Part shown: piece by piece, positions 46,151-53,834 of the stretch
Layout: each line of letters starts with the position of its first letter
How positions within the stretch are numbered: the first letter of the stretch is position 1
DNA from: an uncultured Ruminococcus sp.
GTDB lineage: Bacteria > Bacillota > Clostridia > Oscillospirales > Ruminococcaceae
Direction: 5' to 3'
Length of the DNA: 64,000 nucleotides
Assembly: GCA_900318825.1 (NCBI GenBank)
Contig: ONMB01000001.1
Span: forward strand, 186,001 to 250,000
The notes under the pieces: generated by a model
Seen by the model: the letters and a program-made list of their open reading frames with translations, nothing else
The model's database searches: none
What the model was told of the DNA's origin: nothing
Program-made: the position numbers and the translations under genes

Positions 46151-46179
46151 TATTATAATTCCTCCTTAGAAAATATATA

Positions 46180-46208
46180 CTTATAATAGTACAGATTAAC
46201 AAGTTCAA
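46180..46208 (-). promoter_or_regulatory. Promoter of the DUF4214 operon
   Basis: Minus strand: TTGAAC (46203-46208), 17-nt spacer, TATAAG (46180-46185), 30 nt before the ATG. The -35 is weak, as expected for an activated promoter. Confidence 0.7.
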
Positions 46209-46241
46209 ACCGTGACAGATTTGTGACAAATATGTGAAATA
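46209..46241 (-). promoter_or_regulatory. Pho-box-like phased direct repeats
   Basis: On the minus strand three heptamers recur every 11 bp: TTTCAC, TTGTCAC and CTGTCAC, separated by four A/T-rich bases. The last ends 3 bp before the -35 of the DUF4214 promoter. Spacing and sequence resemble a PhoB/PhoP box (CTGTCAT repeats with 4-bp gaps). This suggests binding by an OmpR-family response regulator. It lies between two divergent promoters. Confidence 0.55.
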
Positions 46242-46249
46242 TAGAACCC

Positions 46250-46278
46250 TTGACACAGCTTGTCTTTTGTGATATACT
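46250..46278 (+). promoter_or_regulatory. Promoter of the 46316 lipoprotein
   Basis: Consensus TTGACA (46250-46255), 17-nt spacer, TATACT (46273-46278) with TGA extended -10. Its TGTGATATACTA core is the same as that of the promoter at 12989-13017. Confidence 0.88.
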
Positions 46279-46315
46279 AATGTAGATAATCTATGTACCA
46301 ATCGGAGGTCTATAT

Positions 46316-46915
46316 ATGAGATTTTTAAAGGCAACCGCAGTTGCAGCTGCATTATTATTCGCTGTTGCTCCGGTTACAAGCTGTAACAAGGACAAAAAAG
46401 GCAGCAGCAGCTCCTATGTGCTCCGCCACGCTGAAGGCGAAAACATCGCAAAGCAGGTCGCTACCGCTAATGTTGCACAGGAAGTAAATGCAAACCAGAC
46501 TCTCTTCACTATCAACAAGGTCATCGACGCTGGTGCTCTGGGCGAAAACGGCGAACACTTCCTCTACCTCGACATCACCGTTAAGAACGACACTGATGTA
46601 GAATATACACTCAGTACCCTCAATAACTTCTATATCGTCTATCCCGACGATACCGAGTATTCCAGTGGTATCCACACACAGCTCTACGCTATCAACCACT
46701 TCAACGACAGATACTTCACCAGCCCCTTCACTGTAAAAGCCAACAGCACATTCAACGGCGTTGTAGGCGGTTTCGCACTCAAGGATATCCCGGACGAGTT
46801 CACAGTAGGCTTCTTCCCGACAAGAGAGGACCGCGACGACAAGGAAGATCTCATAAAGGTAAAGATCACTTCCGATGATATCATCGAAGTTCCCGCTGCT
46901 CTCAAGAAGCAGTAA
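46316..46915 (+). CDS. Lipoprotein with DUF4352-like domain
   Basis: 199 aa. The lipobox VTSC (Cys 23) is followed by a polar linker with poly-Ser. A beta-sandwich-like domain then has the pattern FLYLDITVKNDTDVEYTLSTLNNFYIV, typical of DUF4352-type surface domains. The function of this family is unknown. GGAGG precedes the ATG. It is monocistronic and divergent from the DUF4214 operon. Confidence 0.8.
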   Translation: MRFLKATAVAAALLFAVAPVTSCNKDKKGSSSSYVLRHAEGENIAKQVATANVAQEVNANQTLFTINKVIDAGALGENGEHFLYLDITVKNDTDVEYTLSTLNNFYIVYPDDTEYSSGIHTQLYAINHFNDRYFTSPFTVKANSTFNGVVGGFALKDIPDEFTVGFFPTREDRDDKEDLIKVKITSDDIIEVPAALKKQ

Positions 46916-46954
46916 AAGCAGTCCCCTGTCTGACCGATACAATTATAAAAGTTT

Positions 46955-46996
46955 TGCCCCGAAGCGCTCTGTAAGCCGCTCCGGGGCATTGTGTTT
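46955..46996. terminator. Terminator between convergent genes
   Basis: TGCCCCG...CGGGGCA hairpin (46955-46988) with inner AGCG/CGCT pairing, followed by TTGTGTTTTT. It ends the lipoprotein gene and lies just beyond luxS on the other strand. Confidence 0.8.
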
Positions 46997-47003
46997 TTAT
47001 CGA

Positions 47004-47528
47004 TCAGGAATCAAAGAAGCTGCGACCTTCACCGGTCACAAGTCTCTCAGACTTAGGATACTCAAAGATCTTGGGATCGTTTGCGTTTTCAGTCAGGTAA
47101 TCAGCGAATTTACGCGCATACCACTTGGCAAATACAAGGTTGTGCATAAGGTAATTGCCGCAGTTTACAGCTGAGGTGCCAGGAACTTCTTCCGCGTCCT
47201 CGACCGACCTGAATGCTCTGATTATAAGATCACAGATATCTTTGGGCTCATGATTTCCCTTCAGGATAAGGTAAAAACCGGTCAGACAGCCCATAGGTCC
47301 CCAGTAGATGACCTGATCCTTCCATTCGGGATCGTTTCTCAGGTATGTAGCGATTATGTGCTCCAGCGAGTGCATAGCTGCAACGTCGACAGGAGGCTCA
47401 ATATTCGGTCTTGTGACTCTCACGTCATAAGTAGTTATTTTCTTATCGCCAAGTGTGTCCACTCTGCTGGTAAATATACCAGGAACTATCTTGGTATGGT
47501 CAACGGAAAAGCTGGGTATCAGATCCAT
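47004..47528 (-). CDS. luxS: S-ribosylhomocysteine lyase
   Basis: 174-aa LuxS, which splits S-ribosylhomocysteine into homocysteine and the AI-2 precursor DPD. The iron site HSLEH is at residues 53-57, and the third ligand lies in SAVNCGNY near 127. GPMGCLTGFY carries the active-site Cys. AAAGGAG precedes the ATG, and it has its own consensus promoter. No Pfs nucleosidase is adjacent. Homocysteine links it to metF and the MetH activation protein 10 kb away. Confidence 0.98.
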   Translation of the reverse strand: MDLIPSFSVDHTKIVPGIFTSRVDTLGDKKITTYDVRVTRPNIEPPVDVAAMHSLEHIIATYLRNDPEWKDQVIYWGPMGCLTGFYLILKGNHEPKDICDLIIRAFRSVEDAEEVPGTSAVNCGNYLMHNLVFAKWYARKFADYLTENANDPKIFEYPKSERLVTGEGRSFFDS

Positions 47529-47585
47529 GTCTGTATCTCCTTTCAGAAGGCGCCATTGCGGGCATTGAGGTTTATTATACTAACA

Positions 47586-47614
47586 ATTATAGCACAATCA
47601 CTCTGACGTGTCAA
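47586..47614 (-). promoter_or_regulatory. luxS promoter
   Basis: Minus strand: TTGACA (47609-47614), 17-nt spacer, TATAAT (47586-47591), fully consensus. Confidence 0.9.
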
Positions 47615-47688
47615 TAGAAGTGTCATAGTATGTTTCTATTACCGGCTATACCCTTATCCGCATTTCACTTTGGCTGTACCTTGCTGTT

Positions 47689-49281
47689 TTAGGCTCTTTT
47701 CCGGACCGCAGAGAGCTTTCGTCCGAGCGTTGCCCACAGCACTGCAATATACGCTCCGCCGCCAACAATAACGGCTGCTGCGAGCCTTAACGCAGGACCG
47801 TTTCCGCAGACCGAAGCCGCTACATAAGCTGCCCCTCCGCACATAGCTCCGGCGTAAAGCACTCCCAGAAAAGGCAGCTTATCCGGGACTGCTCCCGTCT
47901 CGCGGAAGTATATCCTCAGCGCAGCTGCAAGTATGAACACATAGCTCACAGAAGTCGATAACGCAGCGCCGTCCACGCCAATAAGCGGTATGAGAGCAAG
48001 ATTTCCGGCGAGCTTTATCGCTGTCCCTGCGAGCATTATTTTCAGCGGCGCAGAGGCTTTCCCTACCGCCTGAAGCATACTGAAAAGCGGATAGGACATA
48101 CACAGACAGAGCATCGCCGGCATCAGCAGCCGCAGCGAGCTTATACACAGACTGACCTCGTCTGACTGCCGCGGGAACAGCAGATACAGGACCTCCGGCG
48201 CCATTACGCCAAGTCCGACCGCTGCCGGTACAGATATCGCCGCAGCCGTAAGGAGAGCCTGTGTTGTGCCGCGCCTGAGCGCTTCCGGACTGCCGCATCC
48301 CTTTGCGGAAGCAATGCAGGTCAGCGCTCCCTTGCCGAGCATATTCGTGACGGACGGGACGAGATTGAATACTGTCAGCGCTATCCCCGAAAACGAGCCA
48401 TAGACAAACTGCGGCACCTCCCCGGCAGCTACTCCTTCAAACCTTCCGGAGTAGGCTCCGCTGTGCGAGACCAAGCCGATTATCGTCCACATATCAATGA
48501 GTGCGGAGAGGTTCGTGACGACCGCTCCTGCACCTACCGGCAGAGCTTCACGAACGAGCTGACGAGCAATGCTCCGGCGGCTGATGAGAGTTTTTTCTGT
48601 GCTTTCGGGAGTTCCCGAGAAAAGCCTGAGCACAGCAAAAAACAGCGCTGCACCTGCCGTGGAGAGCGTAACGCCGAGTATGCCGGCAGCAGCCGCAAGT
48701 GCGCGTATATCGCCTATCCACGGGAAATGGCACATGAGCTGTTCACCGTTAGCCGTGACATAGCCGCACAGCCATAGTCCTGCCGCGACCTTGACTATCC
48801 CCTCCACGACCTGCGAGACTGCCGTCGGGTACATATTGCTCAGCCCTTCGTAGTAGCCGCGCTCGACCGCAGTGATACAGCTGAAAACTACCGCCGGAGC
48901 TATCATTGCAACAGCCGCAGCAGCGTCAGCGCTCCCGACGGAATACACGCTGAACGGTACGGAAAGAGCTGCCATAAGCGCTCCGGCAGGCAGACCGGCT
49001 GCCGTGAATATAACGAGTGCCACACGCCTGATGCGCCGGGCATTCTCATACATACCAAGCGCCGCACACGAAGCCGTCATACGCGCCACCGCCGAGGATA
49101 TGCCGGTGACGATGAGAGCATACACCGGCATAAAGAAACTATAAGCACAGCTGAAGCAGCTCATTCCCACTCCGCCGAGCATATTCGTGAGAGGTATCCT
49201 GAAAAGCGCTCCGAGCAGCTTTGCAGCCGCTGCCGAAGCCATAAGTATCACCGAACCTTTAAGGAATGTCTGTTTTTTCAT
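47689..49281 (-). CDS. SpoVB/MurJ-like polysaccharide flippase
   Basis: 530 aa with about fourteen membrane helices of the MOP superfamily. The start, MKKQTFLKGSVILMASAAAAKLLG, is the typical SpoVB-type opening, and GIPLALVxxISSAVAR-like TGISSAVARMTA follows near 60. It probably flips lipid-linked glycan precursors across the membrane, either for spore cortex or envelope. The site GGAG is about 13 nt upstream of the ATG, a long spacing. No spoVT or other cluster genes adjoin it. Confidence 0.87.
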   Translation of the reverse strand: MKKQTFLKGSVILMASAAAAKLLGALFRIPLTNMLGGVGMSCFSCAYSFFMPVYALIVTGISSAVARMTASCAALGMYENARRIRRVALVIFTAAGLPAGALMAALSVPFSVYSVGSADAAAAVAMIAPAVVFSCITAVERGYYEGLSNMYPTAVSQVVEGIVKVAAGLWLCGYVTANGEQLMCHFPWIGDIRALAAAAGILGVTLSTAGAALFFAVLRLFSGTPESTEKTLISRRSIARQLVREALPVGAGAVVTNLSALIDMWTIIGLVSHSGAYSGRFEGVAAGEVPQFVYGSFSGIALTVFNLVPSVTNMLGKGALTCIASAKGCGSPEALRRGTTQALLTAAAISVPAAVGLGVMAPEVLYLLFPRQSDEVSLCISSLRLLMPAMLCLCMSYPLFSMLQAVGKASAPLKIMLAGTAIKLAGNLALIPLIGVDGAALSTSVSYVFILAAALRIYFRETGAVPDKLPFLGVLYAGAMCGGAAYVAASVCGNGPALRLAAAVIVGGGAYIAVLWATLGRKLSAVRKRA

Positions 49282-49331
49282 GCCGCGATATTATCTCCTT
49301 CATAAATTTGCTCTTTTCACAAAAATATATG

Positions 49332-49360
49332 TTGCAGAATCCGGAAATATGTGGTATAAT
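49332..49360 (+). promoter_or_regulatory. Promoter of the aminotransferase gene
   Basis: TTGCAG (49332-49337), 17-nt spacer, TATAAT (49355-49360) with TGG extended -10. Confidence 0.85.
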
Positions 49361-49411
49361 ATAGATTAGGCCGTATGCTAAATAATCCTATCCGAAAGGC
49401 TGGTATAAATT

Positions 49412-50605
49412 ATGGAATATAAATTCTCAGATAAAGTCAGCAAGCTCCACGCTTCTGCTATCCGTGAGATACTCAAATTCACAGCAGATCCCGAAGTTAT
49501 CTCATTCGCTGCCGGAAACCCCGCTCCCGAGGCTTTTCCCAAGGAGAGGATAGCTGAGATCTCCGCAGAGCTCTTCCGCGACGATCCTATCCTCGCTCTC
49601 CAGTACAGCATCACCGAGGGCTATACCCCACTCCGCGATTTCCTCAAGGGCTGGATGAAGGAAAAGGGCTGCTTCCACCCCGAATTCGATGACCTCATCA
49701 TCACATCAGGCGGTCAGCAGGCTAACGAGCTCTCCTGCAAGGTGCTCCTCAACGAGGGCGACACCCTCCTCTGTGAGTCTCCGAGCTTCATCGGCTCGCT
49801 CAACGCTTTCCGCTCCTACAATGTAAACCTCGTCGGAGTCGATATGGAAGAGGACGGTATTGACCTTGAAAAGCTCGAGGCTGCTGTCAAGGCAAACCAA
49901 AACGTCAAGATACTCTACCTCATTCCCAACTTCCAGAACCCCACAGGCAGAACTATGTCACTCGAAAAGAGAAAGGCTGTTTACGAACTCGCCTGCCGCT
50001 ATGACTTCATAATCCTCGAGGACGATCCCTACGGCGAACTCAGATTTGCCGGCAAGAACGTTCCGACTATCAAGAGCCTTGATACAGAGGGCAGAGTCAT
50101 CTACTCGAGCACATTCTCCAAGCTCATCTCTTCCGGTTTCAGAACAGGCTACGTTTCAGCACCTGCTCCGATCATACAGAAGATAGTTGTCTGCAAGCAG
50201 GTAGCAGACGTTCACTCCAATATCTGGGCACAGGTGGTTTCACACCGCTTTATGACTACTGTTGACCGCGAGGCTCACTTCAACAAGCTCCGCGACATCT
50301 ACCGCAAGAAGTGCGACCTCATGTGCAGCTACATCGACAACGGCTTCTCCAAGAAGATTACTTACACAAAGCCTGAGGGCGGTCTCTTCATATGGTGTAC
50401 TCTCCCCGACAGCTGCGATATGAACGCTTTCTGTACAAAGGCAGTACAGGAGTACAAGATCGCAGTCGTTCCCGGAAACTCCTTCAGCATAAAGGAGGAC
50501 GACGTAAGCCATTCATTCCGCCTCAACTATTCCACACCCACAAACGAGCAGATCGAAAAGGGCATGGATATCCTCGCCCGCATGACTCGCGATATGCTCG
50601 ACTGA
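49412..50605 (+). CDS. Class I/II PLP-dependent aminotransferase
   Basis: 397 aa, fold-type I aminotransferase of the MocR-like/2-aminoadipate transaminase branch without a DNA-binding domain. Motifs: SFAAGNPAPE at the start, TSGGQQANEL near 95, IPNFQNPTGRTMS near 168, and the PLP lysine in YSSTFSKLISSGFRTGY near 231. The substrate is probably an aromatic or branched amino acid, or 2-aminoadipate. It could feed 2-oxo acids to IorAB, but this is inference. C-biased codons suggest strong expression. Confidence 0.92.
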   Translation: MEYKFSDKVSKLHASAIREILKFTADPEVISFAAGNPAPEAFPKERIAEISAELFRDDPILALQYSITEGYTPLRDFLKGWMKEKGCFHPEFDDLIITSGGQQANELSCKVLLNEGDTLLCESPSFIGSLNAFRSYNVNLVGVDMEEDGIDLEKLEAAVKANQNVKILYLIPNFQNPTGRTMSLEKRKAVYELACRYDFIILEDDPYGELRFAGKNVPTIKSLDTEGRVIYSSTFSKLISSGFRTGYVSAPAPIIQKIVVCKQVADVHSNIWAQVVSHRFMTTVDREAHFNKLRDIYRKKCDLMCSYIDNGFSKKITYTKPEGGLFIWCTLPDSCDMNAFCTKAVQEYKIAVVPGNSFSIKEDDVSHSFRLNYSTPTNEQIEKGMDILARMTRDMLD

Positions 50606-50616
50606 TAATGCAATTT

Positions 50617-50656
50617 ATAGCTGCTGCGTTTCTCTGCCGAAGCGCACAGCAGCTAT
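50617..50656 (+). other. Long hairpin without T-tract
   Basis: ATAGCTGCTG (50617-50626) pairs with CAGCAGCTAT (50647-50656) over a 20-nt loop containing a further GCG/CGC pairing. No T-run follows, so it may act as a processing or stability element between the aminotransferase and the 50706 gene. Confidence 0.5.
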
Positions 50657-50705
50657 CAGCCGGGATACCGGCACATATATATTACAAACTGAAAGGAAAA
50701 TAATT

Positions 50706-51227
50706 ATGCCAAACTTTAATACAGGCAGATATTCTGTCACACAGAAATACCTTATGACAAGAGGTCAGGCGCTCAGCTTCCCTGCAAAGTTCTTCAACAC
50801 GAACTTCAAGAAGGACGAGGTTTACGGAGTTGTCGTAGATATCCCGCTCGCAGCTGACGTTCTCACAACAATGGTATGCTTCATCAACGGTGCAGCAAAC
50901 CTCTACTTCAACAACGGCGGCGAGTACACTGGCGCTTCACAGAAGTACAGAAACCTCGTACAGGCTGCACACAATCTTGTTGCAAACGCAGGTCAGCTCG
51001 TTCCCAAGGCTGAAAAGGTAACACAGTTCGACCTTCCTATGGGCAGAACAAGCAACGTGTTCCTCCTCACAAAGAACGCAACATACAAGGTAACTATCCC
51101 TGCCGGCATCATTCCCGAAGATGAGCCCGAAAAGCGCAGCGTATACGTTCTCTATCAGCGCGTACTCAACGAGCTCAGAAGCTGCCAGCTCAAGGACGAT
51201 GCTGAGCGCAGAGCTGCTTCAAAGTAA
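50706..51227 (+). CDS. Conserved-looking protein of unknown function
   Basis: 173 aa, soluble, no signal peptide or membrane segment. It has a basic N-terminus (NTGRYSVTQKYLMTRGQ) and a central hydrophobic DIPLAADVLTTMVCFINGAANLYF block. A repeat-like AGQLVPKAEKV follows, and the C-terminal helix is charged. GAAAGGA precedes the ATG. Codons are strongly C-biased, as in pheS and trpS, so it is probably abundant. It lies 12 nt before trpS and is surely co-transcribed. I recognise no family. Confidence 0.8.
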   Translation: MPNFNTGRYSVTQKYLMTRGQALSFPAKFFNTNFKKDEVYGVVVDIPLAADVLTTMVCFINGAANLYFNNGGEYTGASQKYRNLVQAAHNLVANAGQLVPKAEKVTQFDLPMGRTSNVFLLTKNATYKVTIPAGIIPEDEPEKRSVYVLYQRVLNELRSCQLKDDAERRAASK

Positions 51228-51239
51228 GGAGCTTTTGAA

Positions 51240-52238
51240 ATGGACGACAAGAAACTCATTTTCAGTGCTATACAGCCCACAGGAACCTTTACACTCGGCA
51301 ACTACATCGGTGCAGTCCGCAACTGGGCTCCGCTCCAGGATAACTACAACTGCATCTACTGTGTAGCTGATATGCACGCTATAACCGTCAAGCAGGAGCC
51401 CTCTGCTCTGCGTCAGAACTCGCTCAAATCCTACGCTCTGCTCATGGCTTGCGGAATTGATCCGGAAAGATCAATACTCTTCATTCAGAGCCACGCTGTA
51501 ACACACGCAGCGCTCAACTGGATACTCTGCTGCAATACGCAGTTCGGTGAGCTCTCCAGAATGACTCAGTTCAAGGACAAGAGCCAGAAGCATCCCGACG
51601 ATATAAATGCAGGTCTCTTCACATATCCGTCCCTTATGGCGGCTGACATTCTCGCCTACAACGCTGACCTCGTACCGGTAGGCGTTGACCAGAAGCAGCA
51701 CCTCGAACTCGCAAGAAATATCGCTCAGCGCTTCAACCAGCGTTACGGCGACTACTTCAAGCTGCCCGAGCCTTACATTACGGAAGTCGGTGCGAAGATA
51801 ATGTCTCTCCAGGATCCGACAAAGAAGATGTCAAAGTCCGATGAGAACCCCAATGCCTGCATTCTTATCCTCGACGACAAGGATACTATTATCCGCAAGT
51901 TCAAACGCGCTGTCACTGACAGTGAGGCTGAAGTTGCTTACCGCGAGGGCAAGGACGGTATCAACAACCTCATGTCCATCTATTCCTGCGTGACTGGCAA
52001 GGATTATGCTGCTATCGAGGCAGAATTCGCAGGAAAGGGCTACGGCGATTTCAAGCTCGCAGTAGGTGAAGCAGTTGCAGACAGCCTTGAGCCCGTCCGC
52101 ACGGAATTTGACCGCCTTATCGCTGACAAGGCTTACCTCAAGGAGTGCTATACCAAGGGTGCCGAAAAGGCGATGCGCATTTCAGGCAAAATAGTTTCTA
52201 AAGCATACCACAAAGTCGGCTTCGTTGACAGGGGCTGA
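51240..52238 (+). CDS. trpS: Tryptophanyl-tRNA synthetase
   Basis: 332-aa class I synthetase that charges tRNA-Trp. The HIGH-type motif is TFTLGNYIGAV near residues 14-24, and the KMSKS motif is KKMSKSDENP near 198. AAGGAG precedes the ATG. Length is normal. No Trp T-box is visible upstream; the transcript comes through the 173-aa gene. Confidence 0.98.
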   Translation: MDDKKLIFSAIQPTGTFTLGNYIGAVRNWAPLQDNYNCIYCVADMHAITVKQEPSALRQNSLKSYALLMACGIDPERSILFIQSHAVTHAALNWILCCNTQFGELSRMTQFKDKSQKHPDDINAGLFTYPSLMAADILAYNADLVPVGVDQKQHLELARNIAQRFNQRYGDYFKLPEPYITEVGAKIMSLQDPTKKMSKSDENPNACILILDDKDTIIRKFKRAVTDSEAEVAYREGKDGINNLMSIYSCVTGKDYAAIEAEFAGKGYGDFKLAVGEAVADSLEPVRTEFDRLIADKAYLKECYTKGAEKAMRISGKIVSKAYHKVGFVDRG

Positions 52239-52344
52239 ATGCGGCTAAACTGCGCATCTACGCGCTTTTATGTGTATTATTATACAAACGCCTGCGCGTT
52301 TCAGGAATATATTTTGCCAAATTGACAAAAAATTCAAATACGGG

Positions 52345-52373
52345 TTGCAATTTCCCGAAAAATAGGGTATTAT
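52345..52373 (+). promoter_or_regulatory. mazG operon promoter
   Basis: TTGCAA (52345-52350), 17-nt spacer, TATTAT (52368-52373), 33 nt before the ATG. Confidence 0.7.
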
Positions 52374-52406
52374 ATTATTTAGCCCGTCATTAAGGGAGTT
52401 TTTCTT

Positions 52407-53219
52407 ATGGTCGAATATCAGCAGAAAAATCATTACTCTATCGGCGATCTTATCGACATCGTCAGACTTCTTCGCAGCGAGGGCGGCTGTCCCTGGGACA
52501 GAGAACAGACTCACTCCTCTATCAGAAACGACTTTCTTGAGGAGACCTGCGAAGTTATCGAGGCTATCGACCTCGAGGATCCCGAGCTTCTCCGCGAAGA
52601 ACTCGGAGATGTACTGCTCCAGGTCGTATTCCATTGCCGCATAGAAGAGGAGAATTCTTCCTTCTGCTTCGACGATGTGTGTGATGAGGTGTGCAAAAAG
52701 CTCATCATACGCCACCCCCACGTTTTCGGAGACGTGTCCGCAGATACCACCGATCAGGTGCTCAAAAACTGGGACGCTATCAAAATGAAAACCAAAGGTC
52801 AGGAAACCTATACCGATACACTCACAAGCGTCGCCAAGTCCCTCCCCGCTCTGATGAGAGCCCAGAAGGTAGGCAAACGTGCTATGCGCGCCGGTATGGA
52901 CTTCCGCTGTGCAGACGACGCTCTCGCCTGTATAGAGGCAGAAAAAGCTGAACTGGATAAAGCGATCGCTTCAGGCGACGCTCAGAATATAGAAGAAGAA
53001 CTCGGCGACCTGTTATTCTCCTGTGTGAACGCCGCAAGACACCTCGGTATCGACGCAGAGTTCGCTCTCAAGGCTTCCACAGAAAAATTCATAAAGCGTT
53101 TTTCCATTACGGAAAAACTCACTGCCGCGGACAAGCTCGATATGAAAGAGCTGCCGATCGAAAAACTTGATGTATATTGGGCAAAAGCCAAACATATTAT
53201 TGATTCGGAGGAAAATTAA
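52407..53219 (+). CDS. mazG: Nucleoside triphosphate pyrophosphohydrolase
   Basis: 270-aa MazG with two MazG folds (about 20-120 and 155-250). The metal-binding EExxE pattern is in FLEETCEVIEAID near 40 and EEELGDLLFSCVNAAR near 195. It hydrolyses NTPs to NMPs, cleaning the nucleotide pool. GGGAG precedes the ATG. It is followed after 1 nt by the HU gene and then rqcP, an arrangement like the B. subtilis yabN-yabO region with HU inserted. Confidence 0.96.
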   Translation: MVEYQQKNHYSIGDLIDIVRLLRSEGGCPWDREQTHSSIRNDFLEETCEVIEAIDLEDPELLREELGDVLLQVVFHCRIEEENSSFCFDDVCDEVCKKLIIRHPHVFGDVSADTTDQVLKNWDAIKMKTKGQETYTDTLTSVAKSLPALMRAQKVGKRAMRAGMDFRCADDALACIEAEKAELDKAIASGDAQNIEEELGDLLFSCVNAARHLGIDAEFALKASTEKFIKRFSITEKLTAADKLDMKELPIEKLDVYWAKAKHIIDSEEN

Positions 53220-53220
53220 A

Positions 53221-53496
53221 ATGACTAAAACAGAACTTATCAATGTTATCGCAGATAAGGCAAGCTGCACTAAGAAGGACGCAGGCGCTGCTCTCGAAGC
53301 AACTATCGCTGCTATCAACGAGTCCCTCACAAAGGGCGAGAAGGTTTCTATCACAGGCTTCGGTACTTTCGAGGTTCGTGAGAGAGGCGAAAAGACCTGC
53401 ATCAACCCCAGAACTAAGAAGACTATGGTTTGCCCCCCCAGCAAGGCTCCCGCTTTCAAGGCTGGCAGAGCTCTCAAGGAAGCTGTAAACAAGTAA
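53221..53496 (+). CDS. hup: HU-family DNA-binding protein
   Basis: 91-aa histone-like protein with an N-terminal helical dimerisation part (MTKTELINVIADKA) and the beta-arm signature GFGTFEVRERGEKTCINPRT near 46-65. It bends and packs DNA. The ATG at 53221 follows GGAGG and lies 1 nt after the mazG stop. The arm carries Cys residues (TCINP, MVCPPS), which is unusual for HU arms. Confidence 0.97.
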   Translation: MTKTELINVIADKASCTKKDAGAALEATIAAINESLTKGEKVSITGFGTFEVRERGEKTCINPRTKKTMVCPPSKAPAFKAGRALKEAVNK

Positions 53497-53508
53497 TAAG
53501 AACATTCA

Positions 53509-53530
53509 AGGGGACGGTAAACCGTCCCCT
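53509..53530 (+). terminator. Hairpin after the HU gene
   Basis: AGGGGACGG, loop TAAA, CCGTCCCCT, followed by TATGCTTT. The weak T-tract suggests partial termination, giving more HU than RqcP. Confidence 0.7.
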
Positions 53531-53554
53531 TATGCTTTACGGAAAGGAGTATCT

Positions 53555-53797
53555 ATGCGCCTCGACAAATACCTCAAGGTAACTCGTCTCATCAAGCGCA
53601 GGACCGTCGCCAACGACGCCTGTGACGCCGAGAAAATAGTCGTAAACGGCAAGGTGGCCCGTGCCAGCTATGATGTTAAGGTAGGCGATATAATCGAGAT
53701 AAATATGGGTACCCGCCCGCTCAAGGTGAAGGTGCTCAACGTTACAGAACACGCTACAAAGGATAACGCTGCTGACAACTATACAGTGGTCGATTAA
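53555..53797 (+). CDS. rqcP: S4-domain RNA-binding protein RqcP
   Basis: 80-aa S4 protein (YabO/Hsp15-like) of the ribosome-associated quality control pathway, which helps RqcH add alanine tails on stalled 50S subunits. The S4 signature MRLDKYLKVTRLIKRRTVA is at the N-terminus, followed by VNGKVARASYDVKVGDII. AAAGGAG precedes the ATG. It is the third gene of the mazG-HU-rqcP set. Confidence 0.93.
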   Translation: MRLDKYLKVTRLIKRRTVANDACDAEKIVVNGKVARASYDVKVGDIIEINMGTRPLKVKVLNVTEHATKDNAADNYTVVD

Positions 53798-53799
53798 CG

Positions 53800-53833
53800 A
53801 AAAACACCTCCGGAAAAACCGGAGGTGTTTTTG
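53800..53833. terminator. Bidirectional terminator
   Basis: ACACCTCCGG, loop AAAAA, CCGGAGGTGT with A- and T-tracts on both sides, between convergent rqcP and the epimerase gene. Confidence 0.93.
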
Positions 53834-53834
53834 A

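Noticed and set aside
53167-53220. Upstream extension of the HU gene
   Set aside because: It overlaps mazG. The ATG at 53221 with GGAGG gives the standard HU length.
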